Assembly (NCBI RefSeq): GCF_030867145.1
Contig: NC_134418.1
Span: 50,629,682-50,693,681 of the forward strand
From: Opisthocomus hoazin
Lineage: Eukaryota; Chordata; Aves; Opisthocomiformes; Opisthocomidae
DNA length: 64,000 nucleotides
Direction of reading: 5' to 3'
The notes beneath the pieces are model-generated. The model was given only the letters and a program-made list of their open reading frames with translations, ran no database searches and had not been told where the DNA came from. Positions within the stretch are counted from its first letter, which is position 1. Every line of letters begins with the position of its first letter. Positions 12,101-58,867 of this stretch are shown one piece after another. The position numbers were made by a program, and so were the translations under genes.

Positions 12101-12447
12101 AGGGAGGCAAATGTAATGTTTCCCTTCTTTTTCCACTCCTGCCTAAGGCGAGGGGGGAGTAGCTTCATTTTGGGTACCTGTTTGTAAATGTAGTGCGCGT
12201 GGTGACTTTTTGGGTTTGGGGCAGCTTCTTTGCCTGGTGGCCTCCTCTCAGATGCCCGCCGTGCCAGCCTTCTGCCATGCACGCCAGGCCGGCCTCGCAG
12301 CATGCAGCCGGCCGAGGTGTGAGAGCGCGAGACGAACGCTGCCGGACACACAGGGCAAGCGTCGCCTCTCCGGCGTGCTGCGCTCTGCACCACCAGCCTG
12401 TATTTTGCTGTAACTGGATTTGAATAAAAACACAAAACCCTGTACAT
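12101..12447 (+). terminator. SPP1: SPP1 3' UTR and polyadenylation signal
   Basis: A canonical AATAAA lies at 12423-12428, about 320 bp after the stop codon, followed by a GT-rich stretch (GTACATGTGGGG) suitable for cleavage. The actual cleavage site (about 12440-12450) is inferred. PKD2 begins within ~450 bp. Confidence 0.75.
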
Positions 12448-12549
12448 GTGGGGGCTGCGTTACCGTTTGCTGGGTCGGGGCAGGGGGCAGCTTCGTGGCT
12501 GCGTGCGCAGCTTTAATGCCTCTCCTTCTTAACATTCCCCGAAATAGCT

Positions 12550-12899
12550 GTTCCCCCGCCATTCACCAAGCGGGTAAAACCCCTTCGCGGGGCCTCCTTC
12601 TGCTTTTACCGAGGGCAAGCGGCGAGCGGCCCGACACGCCCGGCGTCACCGCCGCGCCGCTACCTCAGAGGCGCCGCCGGGCTCCCCGCCTGACGGCGCG
12701 GCTCCAGGCTCCCGGCCTGGGGGCGGGCGGTACCTCCCCGCTGAGGGCACGGGGAGGCGGGGGGGCTGAGGGAGGCAGGCGCCGGCCGCCGCTCCCGCTG
12801 GGAGCCGGGCAACTACAGCTCCCTCCGTACCCCGGGCTTTCCGGGTCGGCGGGGAAGGGGCGGAGGCGGCGGCGCCCCGCCCCGGGCGGCGGCGGGCCG
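12550..12899 (+). promoter_or_regulatory. PKD2: PKD2 CpG-rich promoter and 5' UTR
   Basis: The sequence becomes strongly G+C- and CpG-rich from about 12590 and stays so through exon 1 to about 13400, as for a CpG-island housekeeping promoter. GC boxes of the GGGGCGG type occur (for example 12856-12862). No TATA box is seen. The transcription start cannot be placed precisely. Confidence 0.6.
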
Positions 12900-46727
<33,828 letters not shown>

Positions 46728-49700
46728 GATTAACTTTGTAGGTGATTCTGAATGTTTCAGGTCAGTATTAAGGCAGCAAATACACTACTCCACTGTTTCC
46801 CAGCATGAGGTGATCATCCTGATCAGACCACTAAGGACAGTTTTCACTAGTGAGCAAAAGTGAAAATTCGCTTCATAAGGCGTTTTCAGACCTATGTAAG
46901 CTATATGTCATGTTCAAGTTACCAACAGTGAGACTATCAGCCTTGGAAAGAAAAATGCAGGAGACAGAATGGAAACTGGGTGTGACAAAATGTACCTGGA
47001 AAGAATTTTGTTTCCATACATGTATTATGGAGAACACTTTTGCGAGGGCAGACAAAATAATGTGCGGTAGCTAAAACACTCAAATGGAAGGCTGTGAGTT
47101 TTCAGCTTTCTATTGGAAAATACCATTTTAAAATGCTTTTAAAAGGAATTTTTAAAAGAAGGTGGCATCAGTTTGTTGTCTGATTTATTATAACAGTTGA
47201 CACTTTTCCAGAAGATAAACCAGTGCTTTGATTTTCTACCTATTTTTCTGAGTTATTCTTGGTGTACTAATAATTAACTTAAAACATTTGTGTGTCACTC
47301 TTTTTGAGAAATACTATGTTGCTTTAAACAGAAGAATGTGCACTTAGTTTGTACAACTGTAATTCACATTATTCCGTAATAGAAACTCTATGCATTACAC
47401 GGTTTTGCATTTCATTAGCATTTCAAAAGTGGTATTTGAGAACTGTCTCTTCACACCCGAATAACATAAGCATTTTCATCTTTGTTGCAAAGTGCCTATT
47501 TTTTAATGCTATGTTTTCATGATCTCAGAGTTCCTTGGATAAACATTCCACAATTTCTTAGGTAAATATGGATACTTTGCAGAAAAAGTATTACTTAAAA
47601 GCACATAAAATTGAAAAACTCTAACTCTTCCTTGGGTGTGCAGAGAAGGGGCAGAGAAGTTGCTGACAATTGGGGAAATCTGATCTCATGCTCTATCAGG
47701 TTCTAATCATGTCTTGACTGTCTGTATTTACATTTAACAGAACTGCTTGTAAATTTATTAGGTATATTTCTACACATGCTTTTCTCTGAGGTGGAATATG
47801 TGAGTCCTTCAGAAAGGTGTTTGTAGTATAATCACTGATTTTTAGTATTTGATTTCCTCTGCTTTGTGTCACAGAAGCTTTGTTTATGAAAGGGGATGCA
47901 ACACTAAAATTACATGGGTTTCCTATAGAAAGCATTGAGGCAGTGTGTTTGTAGTTTTGCCTAGCAGCATGTTTCCGTGTCTGGAATACAGGTTTAGGAA
48001 GGAGGTCATCAACTGTGCTTTTTTTTTCTGAAGATGGCAGTTGTCTTGTATTTAAAGAGTTAAAAGTTGGTGTAAAGGAAGATGGAAAGCTACATAATTA
48101 AACGCATCTTAGTTGTTAGTAGGGGATGTAGAGGAAAAAAAGAAAGTATTTAACAAAGTAGAAGTAGCGTGTATATGTTGTGTTAGTGCTTTTTATTTTG
48201 AAAAGCAGTAGTTTCCAGGGGTTAGCACCTCATTCTTGTGGTAGTACTGCTTAGGCAAAGCTTACATCTTGCATATGTTCTTAGAATTGCATTGCCTGGA
48301 TGTGCAGTGACTCAGAATGCCTTCTCTCTAACCAGAGAACTTGCTAAAACTAAATAGACTTCATGCATTTTTGTATTTTTAAGTTTATGAGAAACCGTAT
48401 GCACAGAAGTTTAATTGATGTAAGGTGGAGCAGGAGGAAGTTCAGTGTGGAGACTGGAATTTCTTAGTAGCTTTGACTGGAGAACAGAATGATGTGGAAA
48501 AACAGGTGGTTATTCTTGTGAAATATTTTTTTTTTCTGTGGGTTATATTGTCTTGTACTAGGAAGAAATTCATACTTTTTCACAAGAGACCCCATCGACT
48601 TCCCCAAACAGCACACACCACAGTGGTTAGGGCATTTGTTTGAAACGAGACACTCTGGCTAAGCTCTGTCTTGCCTTTATTGAACGTTTTTGGACCGTAG
48701 AAACCTTCCTGAGAAAAGCTTTTCTGTGTTGAACTGGCATTTCAGACTTTAAACAAACAAACAAACAAACAAACCAAAAAACCACTAGCTGTACACGTGA
48801 CCAGCTGGTGTGCAAGGAAAATAGAAAACAATATAAAGCAATTTAAATATACGTAGCCTTGTCTTTATATTCATATCCAAAAGGTATAGTGTGTTGGTGT
48901 GTGACATGATTTACAGCTTAAAGTTTGAGGCATGCTAACTAATTACATGTGTGTAACATGTAATTGATGTTGGGTTTCTAGGGTCAAGGGTTACCTAAAT
49001 GCTAAGATAGTATTTAAATAATCATGTACTTAAAATCAATGTCTTTGGCCAAATGACCCAACTTGAGTTGTCCAGCAATCAGCTGGAACACTACTAAGAA
49101 TACTTTGTGTTAAGGTTTGTGCCTTGGCCGGTAAAGTATGTGGCATGCTGAGGTTTATGGCAGCAGGGTCTGGGGGGTATGCAGAGGTGATCTGATGATC
49201 ATTGGTGGGCGGGGCAGGGCCTTCCTGGGGAGGAAAGAAAGCAAAACTAAACCTATCAGTATGGTTTTAAATAGGTTTCCTGTAAAAATGTATCTTTCAA
49301 AATGTAAATTCAGTCATGCTGTTCATCTTTTATGTGTAGCTTGTGTTTATTATGAAAAGGAAAATGTGTGCATTCATAGCTGTGTTTCTTGAGGTGTATT
49401 TCTGTAACGTGTCGTTACTTAATAACAAACTTCATCTTGAAGTGCAGTAAGTTTTCATGGGATATCCCTGTGTGTTGACGATGAGCCTTGCCGTAAGTGT
49501 GTGGCCGCTTGGCAAATGTCACAAGCATTTTATTATTTCATTTTTTTAACTTTAGATTATAATATCATTTGTCACTTATTACAAAGGTAAGGTTTTTGCA
49601 TAGTAATGTACAGTGTTTGATCTCATTGGGAAGCTGTTAATTATGCAAGTCTTCTACAATGATCAAGAATGTATTGTTCTGTAAAACTGAGCACTTTACT

Positions 49701-49730
49701 TCCTAATAAATGTTTTATATAATCTGTAAA
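46728..49730 (+). terminator. PKD2: Probable PKD2 3' UTR with polyadenylation signal
   Basis: The first good AATAAA in sense after the stop codon is at 49705-49710 (CTTCCTAATAAATG), giving a 3' UTR of about 3 kb, in the range of the long UTR of this gene. The stretch is A+T-rich, without repeats other than an (AAAC)n run at 48751-48774. Earlier cleavage at variant signals cannot be excluded. Confidence 0.55.
48751..48774. repeat. (AAAC)6 microsatellite
   Basis: Six tandem AAAC units, then CAAAAA. Simple repeat in the presumed PKD2 3' UTR. Confidence 0.9.
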
Positions 49731-52700
49731 GCAAACATTGTGCCATAGACTTGGTTTGTTTATAAGGGAACATTAAGAATCCTGCATTTTATTTGTGTGT
49801 GTTACTTCTGTCTCACACCTTATTCTCAGATTTCCTGCTAATGTAAAAAGGGAGTACAGGGTGTAAATGAACAGAGAAGACTGGGCTGATGCTACTGCCT
49901 CATTGCCCAAATAGTACTTTTTTAGACACTTTATGTCACATTTGCGTTTGTGCAAATGCACAGATCTGTCTTGTGCTATTTCATGTAGCAGTTCTGACTG
50001 CTGGTAACTCTGTCCCTTTATTACTTTGCAGTTGCTGAGTTAGTTAATTTCTCTACTCTTTTTCTCTGTTTCCCTTTATTTTTTTCCCTGTATTTCAGGG
50101 AATCCTGCAGCATCTGGAGGGTTGAATGGTCCTTGGAAATCCCGGGCTCGCATATCAGCCCCATAGTTCTGTCTGGGCAGTTGTCTCACCGGGTCAAAAG
50201 TATACCATATTAATGAAAATTGAATGCTTAATGTAAATCCATCTCAGTCTTTAATGAAATACATATGTGCTGAGTCTATTAAGTACATTAAGCCTTTAGT
50301 CAGTGCGCTATAAAAGTCAGTGTGTGGGAAGTGGGAACTTTTTTTTATTTAATACTGTGTGTATGCTATAGTGTTGTGACTTTTGAAAATTTCTTCAGGG
50401 AGTGCAATTTGAGGTGCATATCTGGAGTGAGAGCCACATAATTCTTCCATATCCCGTGGGCATCACTTGGATGTGTTGCGTATTCAAATACTCTTCTCCA
50501 GTAAATCTAAATGAGGAAAAAAAAAATGGAGAAAAAGGAGAAAAAAGTTAACGTTATGGTAAAACGCCTGCAAGCAATTGTTACTTGTATATTTAGGCAC
50601 CAACAGGGCTTTTTTGGTTCCCTGCTTATATAGAACGTGCAACGTGAGCAAAGAGGATAGCAACTGGAGGTGGAGGAGTCCTTCTCCAGAGTCCTTTCTG
50701 CAAGCACTCTTTTTTTACGTCCCTAGCCCCTCCCCATGGGTGGCCCCCCTGGGGTCCCCAGGGCAGCAACGAGCCCCCCAGGAAACACAGGTAACCTGTG
50801 GCAGGAAGATACAGAAGCAGCACTGCATTTAAGAGGGGAGGCAGAGCCTAACATTTCAGAGATGCTTGAGTAGTGTCAGTCTCTTTTCTGAACGGAATTG
50901 CTGAAATTCTGATGCTTGCCAAGCATTCTTTCTTTTTTGCATGTAAACTGAATTTATTCAGAAGCACAGTTGTCTTCTGTTTTGCTGAAAACCTTTTTTA
51001 GTAGTAACTTGGGTTATGCCCAGTTTTCACCTGAAAGATGCTGTGGATGGCTGGAAGAAAAATCAGTTCTCAATTACTAGCAAACAAATGATGAAGTATT
51101 ATTTACTAAAGGATGCTAAATAGAAGAAAACATTACTGCTATATACCCCATCAGTACGAGTTTAGTTTGTGCTCTGGGTCTTCCAGAAAAGATGATACAA
51201 CATGATATTTCAAAAGAAAATAAATAGTTTGCAAAAGAACCCAGTCCTCCACAATGGAGAGATACAAAAAAGCTGTCAGAAACCTTTTTCCCTTTGTGCA
51301 ATCTTACAGCAGCTTGGGTTCTGACTTTTTTTCAGGAACCTAGGAGTGCATTAGAAGATTTCTGATTCTGATTTCATAATATGTCTGTGTACCTCCTGTG
51401 CCGTAATGGTCCTTCCAGGCTTTAAGCACTGGTAATGTAAAATAGGTACAGAAAGGCAGAGGGACAGCTTAATGGTTTGGGTAGTAGCCTGACATTCGTA
51501 AGAGCTGTCTCCTTCCGATGTGTCACCCACGCCCTGATGTGTTAACATGCAAATTCAGCTGGTCCCAGCTTGGTTCAAGGAGTGTTATAAACATGCCACT
51601 GCTGAAATGTCAGTAATGCTAAAACAGCAGTGGGGTCGCAAGCAAGTTTTCCTTGGACTGGAGATTTTTGGCAGCAATTCTGCTTTGCTTCTGCTCTAAG
51701 GAGTACTCAGGGAGACTGAAATTGCATCCCAGGAAGCAAAAAGCAGGCCTGAAGGCAGCAAACTGGTGCTGTTTGTAACAAACCTGAATTTGGACTTGTT
51801 GTGAGAGCAGCTATCCTGCAGCCAGGAGTTCAGGTATTTTGGAGCAGGCCTACCCCCAGTGGGAGCTAGAAGGTTTTTGAGACTCGGGGAGTACTGGGTT
51901 TGTGTGGCTCTCAAGAGGTTATTGGTAATAAATGCAATACTGAGAATGCCAGTGGTGATGTTTGCATCAGCCACGGCTTTGCTGGTGACATTTTGACAAA
52001 AATTTAGACAAGTAAATTCATTCATTTGCAAAGTCTTGAAATCAGTAAAAATAGATTAGCAGATGTTCCCAAGGACTAAATGCTCATTGAAAGACTATTC
52101 ATGCAAAACAAATCAACAATATTAAACTGCTATAGAGCTAGAATTGTTTAACTGCTGTCCAGATTTTGAGACTTGTACTTATGAAAAATATCTTTCCACT
52201 GAGAAGAGTTGAGCTTTGTTTTCAGGTAAGTCACATCTAAGATATTTTTGAAGTACTCTTAACAGTGCGTTGAGTGCCACAAATGCTTGCGTGTGCCTGC
52301 ACAGGCTGCTGCTTTTCACTGTTTCGTGGAGAGCGACATGATGAAAACTCTGAGAAACAGAACAAAAACCTGCTGTTCTCAGGCTCAGCTTGCCATTACC
52401 AGTTCATTCCAACGTCTGAGGTAAGCATGCTTTTGTGCTGCTATCGACTTTTCCTGCAGCTGAGATGGACACTGTAATAGCAAGTTCCCTGTCTCCCTGG
52501 CTGCAGATGGCTGTATACCGAGAGATACCATCATGGGAAGCTGTGAGCAGCAGGACGGCAAGCCTGGCAAGGGCTGGAGACGCTCGGCATTTGGCCGTGA
52601 GCTGCTGAAGTTGGTTTTCATATTTATCATATAGACAAGGCTTGCAGCTGTTCTGGTTTTAAAACTGTCATATGTTACCGAGCTTTGGATAATGTTAGCG

Positions 52701-54832
52701 TAAAAATACTAGCTGTGCTCGGCCGATCAGTCCTGCTAAGTCAGGTAAATATCAAGAGAAGGAGATTCCTTTAGCAGGAATTCCTTTTCCAATATGATCT
52801 ATTTCATCATAGTAACGCTTATCAAGGACCAAGGAGGATTTACTGAGGCATGGCTTTAGAAACTTGAGCACAGATAATTTGCCTAAAATTTGTGACACTT
52901 CTCCCTGTTTTTCTAAACAGGCTGCAAGTCTGCTTGCAAGAACCTCCAGCTTCCATTTCGAAAAAATTACTGCTTTGTCGTTGCTTCCCCTGGAAGGCAG
53001 GGAAGGAATCCTAGGGTGAGTCATGCATTTCTCCTGGTAAGAAATTTCCGTTTCTTTCAATGTTCTTATGATGTTAGAGCTGTGTAATAAAGGCCAATTG
53101 GGTTTCCTGGCTTAGTCATTTAAAACAATTCAGCGAAGAAACAGGTTTGACAAGAGATTTAACTGTCTAGCTGGCTGTTAATTCATGCCCAACAGGCAAT
53201 AGGAGAGAGACTCAGACTGGGAGACAAAAGCATTTATGTTATGTCAGAAGTCTTTTCCCTTTTTTTGATAGCAAGCTGTGAGATGAATGTAAGGCTTTAT
53301 CTGACAGAAGGAGAAGCCATTAAAAAAAGGAGGGAAATATTTAGCTTGAAAGAAGTTGTTTATCTCTGTAAGAACCATAATGATTATTTAGAAAATTATT
53401 TAGAACCATTATTTAGAAAACAGAAGCGTGTCACATGGAAGATCCAGAGGAGCAACTCCAGGAGTCTTTGTTGGCATTGCTGCTATTTACATTATCAGAT
53501 GATACTCTCTTATCCTGTGCTATACATTTTGTGTAAAAATACACAGCTAAACACTGAGTGATTGCACTTTACTGAATATTCAAGAGACAGCAATTTAATG
53601 TTTACGAAAATGGCATTTACCAGCTAATATTAGAAAACCATTGCCCTTTTTTTTTTTTTCCAAATTAAATGATGGTCTCTTTTAGAAGACTGTTTGAATA
53701 AGATGTGCAGAAAACCTAGCACTATCAGGCTGTAGTGAGGAACACTGAAATTTTTCATCCAGGAAAGAAAAAATTGAATACTTGTGATATTTATCAGCAC
53801 GCCAGAGAATATCTGCAAACAGAAAATATGTGTCTACAAATCCATAACAGGGATGGTTTTGAAGAGGTTTGACTCACCGTGGACTGATGCGAGTGCGTGT
53901 CCAGAAATATTTTTTGTCAAGTAACCTGAGGTGCCTGTCTGCAGTCATACAGAGCGGGGTATTGCATCCTGAGCACTTGACTCTGCTGCCCACTAGGTCA
54001 ATGGAAATATAATCAGTGCCTTACGGGAGGCAGGTGGCTACTTCATAATACTGGAGAGCAAGGGAATAGTTGCAGTGTTGTATTATTTGAAGAAAAAGGG
54101 TGCCTAGAATATTGGTAAGGCAGCTGTCTTCAGAGTGAAATGATCTGCTTAGACAACATGACTCAAAACCCTATGGAGGCAAAGATTATTTCCCTCAAAA
54201 TATGAAGGAAGTGCATGAGACTGGACAAGCATGATTTACTTATTTTAACAGGCTAGATTGGGCATGAGTGATGTTTGGATTTCTGCAGCAGGAATGTAGT
54301 CAAAAACAAGGGCAAGTACTGATAGAAAGTGTCTGCGTCTATGAACACATTTTGACTTGCCTGTTCTTGGGTTGATGAGCTGTGTGGGTTAATAGGTATG
54401 CCTGATAACTTCTCTTACCCGCGTTTTGTGATTATTTCGATTCCATGTAAAGTCTTTATCTTTTTGTATAAGGATGGTTTTCAACGTCACAGCAGCACTT
54501 CAGAAATTGCACAGCCTCAGAGATACAGTTGTGAAGTGCTTTCATCAAAGACAGAAGTGTAAAATAGCGACAGACTGCAGAGGCAGTAACTAGGTCTGAT
54601 TAGTTACTCAAATATAAGTTTTCTTCTGCACAATGTACCTTTGTCCTTTTAACTTGCTCTTTTTCAAGTATTACAGGCATCAGGTTTGCAGTGTAGTAAA
54701 TGTGACAGCACTGTCAGACATTGTGCCAAATAATGTTGTAAAACATACTGCGAATTTCCAGGGGGTTGCACTGAGTTGTTTTAAAGTGTGCATATATTAG
54801 AAATTATTTTTTCAAGCATAATGTATGTCATA
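49731..54832. other. Intergenic, no gene recognised
   Basis: Only short frames without domain motifs. A small tandem repeat lies at 53370-53421. In vertebrates ABCG2 commonly lies downstream of PKD2 on the opposite strand; I found no ABCG2 exon here or further on. Confidence 0.6.
53370..53421. repeat. Short tandem repeat, ATTATTTAGAA units
   Basis: ATTATTTAGAA occurs three times within about 45 bases, with flanking AGAACCAT copies. Small local duplication, no function inferred. Confidence 0.7.
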
Positions 54833-55657
54833 TAGAATCATAGAATGGTAAGGGTTGGACGGGACCTTAAAGATCATCTGGTTCCAGCCCCCCTGCTGGG
54901 AGCAGGGACATCTTCTGCTAAACCGGGTCGCTCAGAGCTCCATCCAGCCTGGCCTTGCACACTGCCAGGGAGGGGGCATCCACAGCTTCTCTGGGCAACC
55001 TGTTCCAGTGTTTCACCACCCTCATGGGGAAGAATTTCTTCCGTATATCTAATCTAAATCTGCCGTCTTTTAGTTTACAGCCATTCCCCCTTGTCCTATC
55101 ACTACACACCCTTGTGAAAAGTCCCTCTCCATCCTTCCTGTAGGCCCACTTCAGCTACTGGAAGGCTGCTATAGGGTCACCCCGGAGCCTTCTCTTCTCC
55201 AGGCTGAACAGCCCCAACTCTCTTAGCCTGTCCTCATAGGAGAGGTACTCCAGCCCTCTGATCATCTTTGTGGGCCTCCTCTGGACCTGCTCCAACACAC
55301 CCATGTGCTGCATATGTTGGGGGCTTCAGAGCTGGATGCAGTATTCCAGGTGGGGTCTCACGAGAGTGGAGTAGAGGGGCACAATCACCTCCCTCGCCCT
55401 GCTGGCCATGCTTCTCTTGATGCAGCCCAGGATATGTTTGGCTTTCTGGGCTGCAAGCACACATTGCCGGCTCATGTTGAGCTTCTCATCCACTGGTACT
55501 CCCAAGTCCTTGTCCTCAGGGCTGCTCTCGAGCCACTCTCCACCCAGCCCATACTTGTGTTTGGGATTGCCCTGACCCATGTGCAGGACCTTGCACTTGG
55601 CCTTGTTGAACTTCATGTGGTTCACACAGGCCCACCTCGTCAGCCTGTCAAGGTCCC
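54833..55657 (-). mobile_element. CR1 LINE, 5'-truncated (antisense)
   Basis: On the plus strand it begins TAGAATCATAGAATGG (the reverse-complement CR1 3' end) and runs through the 3' UTR into the C-terminal RT region. Minus-strand frames include [20 protein letters not shown] and LEYCIQL, typical of CR1. Broken by frameshifts; about 0.8 kb remains. Confidence 0.92.
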
Positions 55658-58003
55658 AATACCAAAGATATAGGGGAAGAAACTGAAAAATCTTTTAGCA
55701 CTCTCAGTCATAAAAACAAGGTAAACGTTTATCAGGAGATTAGCAACACTCACCACATTTTGTCCAGTTGCTTTTGCTAGAGTCATCAAACTGGCTGTAT
55801 AGGTGCTAGGATGAGAGTAATTAACATGGTGAAGGCGGCTGCAATTTTGGCTTGAAAACTTTAAAATAAAAACATTAGTTGGTCTTTCACCAGGCCAGAG
55901 CTTTCTGGTTTGGCTGGCAGTGTTGCATGTTTTTGTTGTTGTTTACACTCAAAAAAATATTTCTAATTTAAGCTTTTTGAAAGAGAAGACAAAAATGTGA
56001 GGAGGACTGCTTGTGTGTAAAGAACAGTAATCAGGATACTGTTTGGTTGCCCAGAACTGTCTGCTGGATAGGTAAGGGTTATATTGATGCATTTTAATTT
56101 TGCAGAATACTTGTCTACTCTGAAATAATTTATCCATGTGAAGATGATGCTTGGCAAAGTCCTGCTGGATATTAAATCAGCCAGTATCTTAACAAATAAA
56201 CAGCCTTCCTGTAATATCCACATATATACTTATGTCTAGAACACAAAAATAATCATATGTTAGGATCATATTTTAGTAGCAAAGTAAATATACTGTGTAC
56301 ACAAGGAAAGTGATTCTCAAAGAAACAGAATCATTTGAATCCTAAAACATTTTCTAAATTACAGTAACTATATTAAAAACTTGTTAAAAGAACTGCTGAG
56401 GCTGATCCTACCAGGTAAGCACAAAAGTTAATTTATATTCCCAATACTGTTTAACAAATATATTGGGACTAAATCATCCCAGTCCTTTCAGTCTATTAGT
56501 GTATCTTATAGTCTTTCCATGCCTCAAATTCTATCATTGCTGCTCTTGCACTTTTGAAACTGTGTATTTATTTTCAATCCTCCCTCTTTTAGCCATTTGT
56601 TGAGGCACTACGTTGCCTTTTTACAATTTTGGATTTCCCTTGTAACCTTCTGTGGAATGCCTTGAAAGTAAGTAATTTCAACCACTTTTTCAAGCCAAGA
56701 ATTTGTTAATACAGAGTTGAAGAATCACAGAAAAGTCTGGGTTGGAAGGGACCTATAGTTAAGGAATTCCAAAGAACTGCACTTAGATGCTTTTCCTCTA
56801 CAAGGGTGGTTTGGACTTAGAGTTTTAGACTCTAGAGCATATTACATTAATGGAGTTGAAAAAAAGTTTCACTGATTGTCATTTCCAGAAACTGTGTAAC
56901 TTCTGGTATAGATATCTGTGCATCTTCATTGTCTGACTCTTCCTCTCGTCTGCTAGCTTCTTGATAGTAGTCCATACATTCTGTACTTCAAAATACTTGC
57001 TGGAAAGTATCTAGTGGAGACTGCTGCCCTTGAATTTATCCATCTGTTCCCACATGTAAAGAAACTGTGTCATTTTGAGCTCTTAATCTGTAACCATTTA
57101 GTCTCTGTGATGAAAAGAGATAGACATACACTTTTTTTCTTTTGCTGATGTTATATTAATTATTTTCTTTCTTTTCTCTTTAGTGGATGTATTAATTATC
57201 TTTATGGGCTGTCAACATCAATTGTTTAGCAGACATAAATTCTTTGTGGCTTTTCAAGGTACCTTTTTTTTTATTCCTTCATCTGTGCTGGAACAACCTC
57301 TGGAATTGTGAATCTCTATTGATTTATTTTTTGGTTAAGTATACACTCACTGGTAGTAAGAACGAATAAAGCATTGATTCTAAAGAAAGAGCAATTAAAA
57401 GCCACAAATTAGTTCTGCAGGGTTTTTTTTAGTTAATGAGGCAGAAGAGATTGCAGTGGGATATGTTTACAGTAGAATAAAATACAAGAGGTAATTGTAC
57501 TGGTAATAACAAAAAGATCTTTTTGTCTTGTGGCAAAAATATGTCTCTATCCTGAAACCAGACAGGAGCCAAGCTAAGTAGTTCTGTGCCTTGTATTCAG
57601 ATTTGGCTTCGGTGGCTTACACGCTTCCTTACACTCCAAATTCCTTGCAGAATGGGTTGGCATTCTCTGCCTCAGTAGAATGCTACTCTACAAGTAAGAT
57701 TCCCTCTGTGCCTCCCAGAAAACCCAAAATAAGCAGATGTCTTTCTGCACAGGTAGTGAATGTATAGTCTGCATATTTTTTTTTTATTGTATCTACCAGC
57801 ACAGAACTCAAGAAAGAAGATGGCACTTCATATGCAGCCCAAAGCAGCCAGCCAGTAGTAGCGACTTCAGCAAGGCGTGTAAGTCTATAGCAAGAGCTGC
57901 TGAGTCACTTAGGCACTTGTTAAGTCTTTGCTTGAACCAATACAATTTGGAAAGCCTATGTACACTGTGAAAAATAACAGGCCCAATTCCCGAGTCACTG
58001 TAA
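55658..58003. other. Intergenic, no gene recognised
   Basis: A+T-rich, no conserved frame. Contains one very short CR1 remnant at 56723-56765. Confidence 0.65.
56723..56765 (-). mobile_element. CR1 3' end remnant (antisense)
   Basis: AGAATCACAGAAAAGTCTGG and GTTGGAAGGGACCTATAG match the reverse-complemented CR1 terminus. Only about 40 bp. Confidence 0.75.
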
Positions 58004-58008
58004 ATTAT

Positions 58009-58428
58009 TGTTCTGGTTTGGGCTGCAGCCGGCAACAAAAGCACCACGTGGCCGCCCCTCCCCCCGCCGGGGTGCGGAGGAGAATGGAAAGAAACAGGCA
58101 GAAACTGGTGGGTCGGGATAAGGGCAGTTTAACAGAACAGCAAACAGAGGGAACAGCAACAACAACGATACAGAAAAGGGGAATACACAGAACAAACTGC
58201 ACGACACCAGAGAGCTGCTCTCCCTGACAGGGCCGGCGCCGCACGCTCCCGAGCCGCGAGTGAGTTCCCCGCCGCGCCGCCCCCCCTACCCCCGGAACCC
58301 AGCATGACGGCACATGGTATGGAATACCCGGCTCTGTCTGGCCAGGTTGGGGTTGGGTCAGCCCACCCGGCTGTGCCCCTTCCTGGATTCTGGTGAAAAT
58401 TAACCCTGTCCTGGCCGAACCCAGGACA
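58009..58428 (-). mobile_element. Solo LTR, same family as the intron-6 provirus
   Basis: 420 bp. On the minus strand it starts TGTCCTGGGTTCGGCC and ends CAAACCAGAACA, and it is closely related throughout to the LTRs at 28803 and 35002. Flanked by a perfect 5-bp duplication ATTAT (58004-58008 and 58429-58433). Solo LTRs arise by recombination between the two direct LTRs of a provirus. The duplication length supports an ERVL-type integrase for this family. Confidence 0.93.
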
Positions 58429-58433
58429 ATTAT

Positions 58434-58867
58434 GCACCTTTTAGATGTGTCATTTGAAAGGTCAGTAGTGTCTAGCATGCACCTCAGGCAGCTGGCCTCA
58501 GCCCGTCGATCCAGTCTATCCATACCCCTCTGCAGAGTTTTCCTACCCTCAAGCAGATCAACACTCCTGCCCAGCTTGGTGTCATCTGCAAACTTACTGC
58601 TGGAGGACTCGATCACCTCCTCCACATCGCTGATAAAGGTATTAAGCAGAACTGGCCCTAATACTGAGCCCTGGGGAACACCACTTGTGACTGGCTGCCA
58701 GCTGGATTTAACTCCATTCACCACCACTCGTTGCCCCTGGCCATCAAGCCAGTTTTTTACCCAGCAAAGAATACACCTGTCCAGGCCACGAGCAGCCAGT
58801 TTCTCCAGGTGAATGCTGTGGGAAATGGTGTCAAAGTCCAGGTACAACATCCACAGCCTATCCCTCG
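58434..58867 (-). mobile_element. Old CR1 fragment, RT core (antisense), lower half of an interrupted copy
   Basis: On the minus strand it encodes [36 protein letters not shown] and the FADD box ([10 protein letters not shown]). A 302-codon minus frame (58913-58005) joins this to the solo LTR; it is a chance fusion. Its missing upstream part may be the fragment at 61389-61872, the two having been separated by later insertions. Confidence 0.85.
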
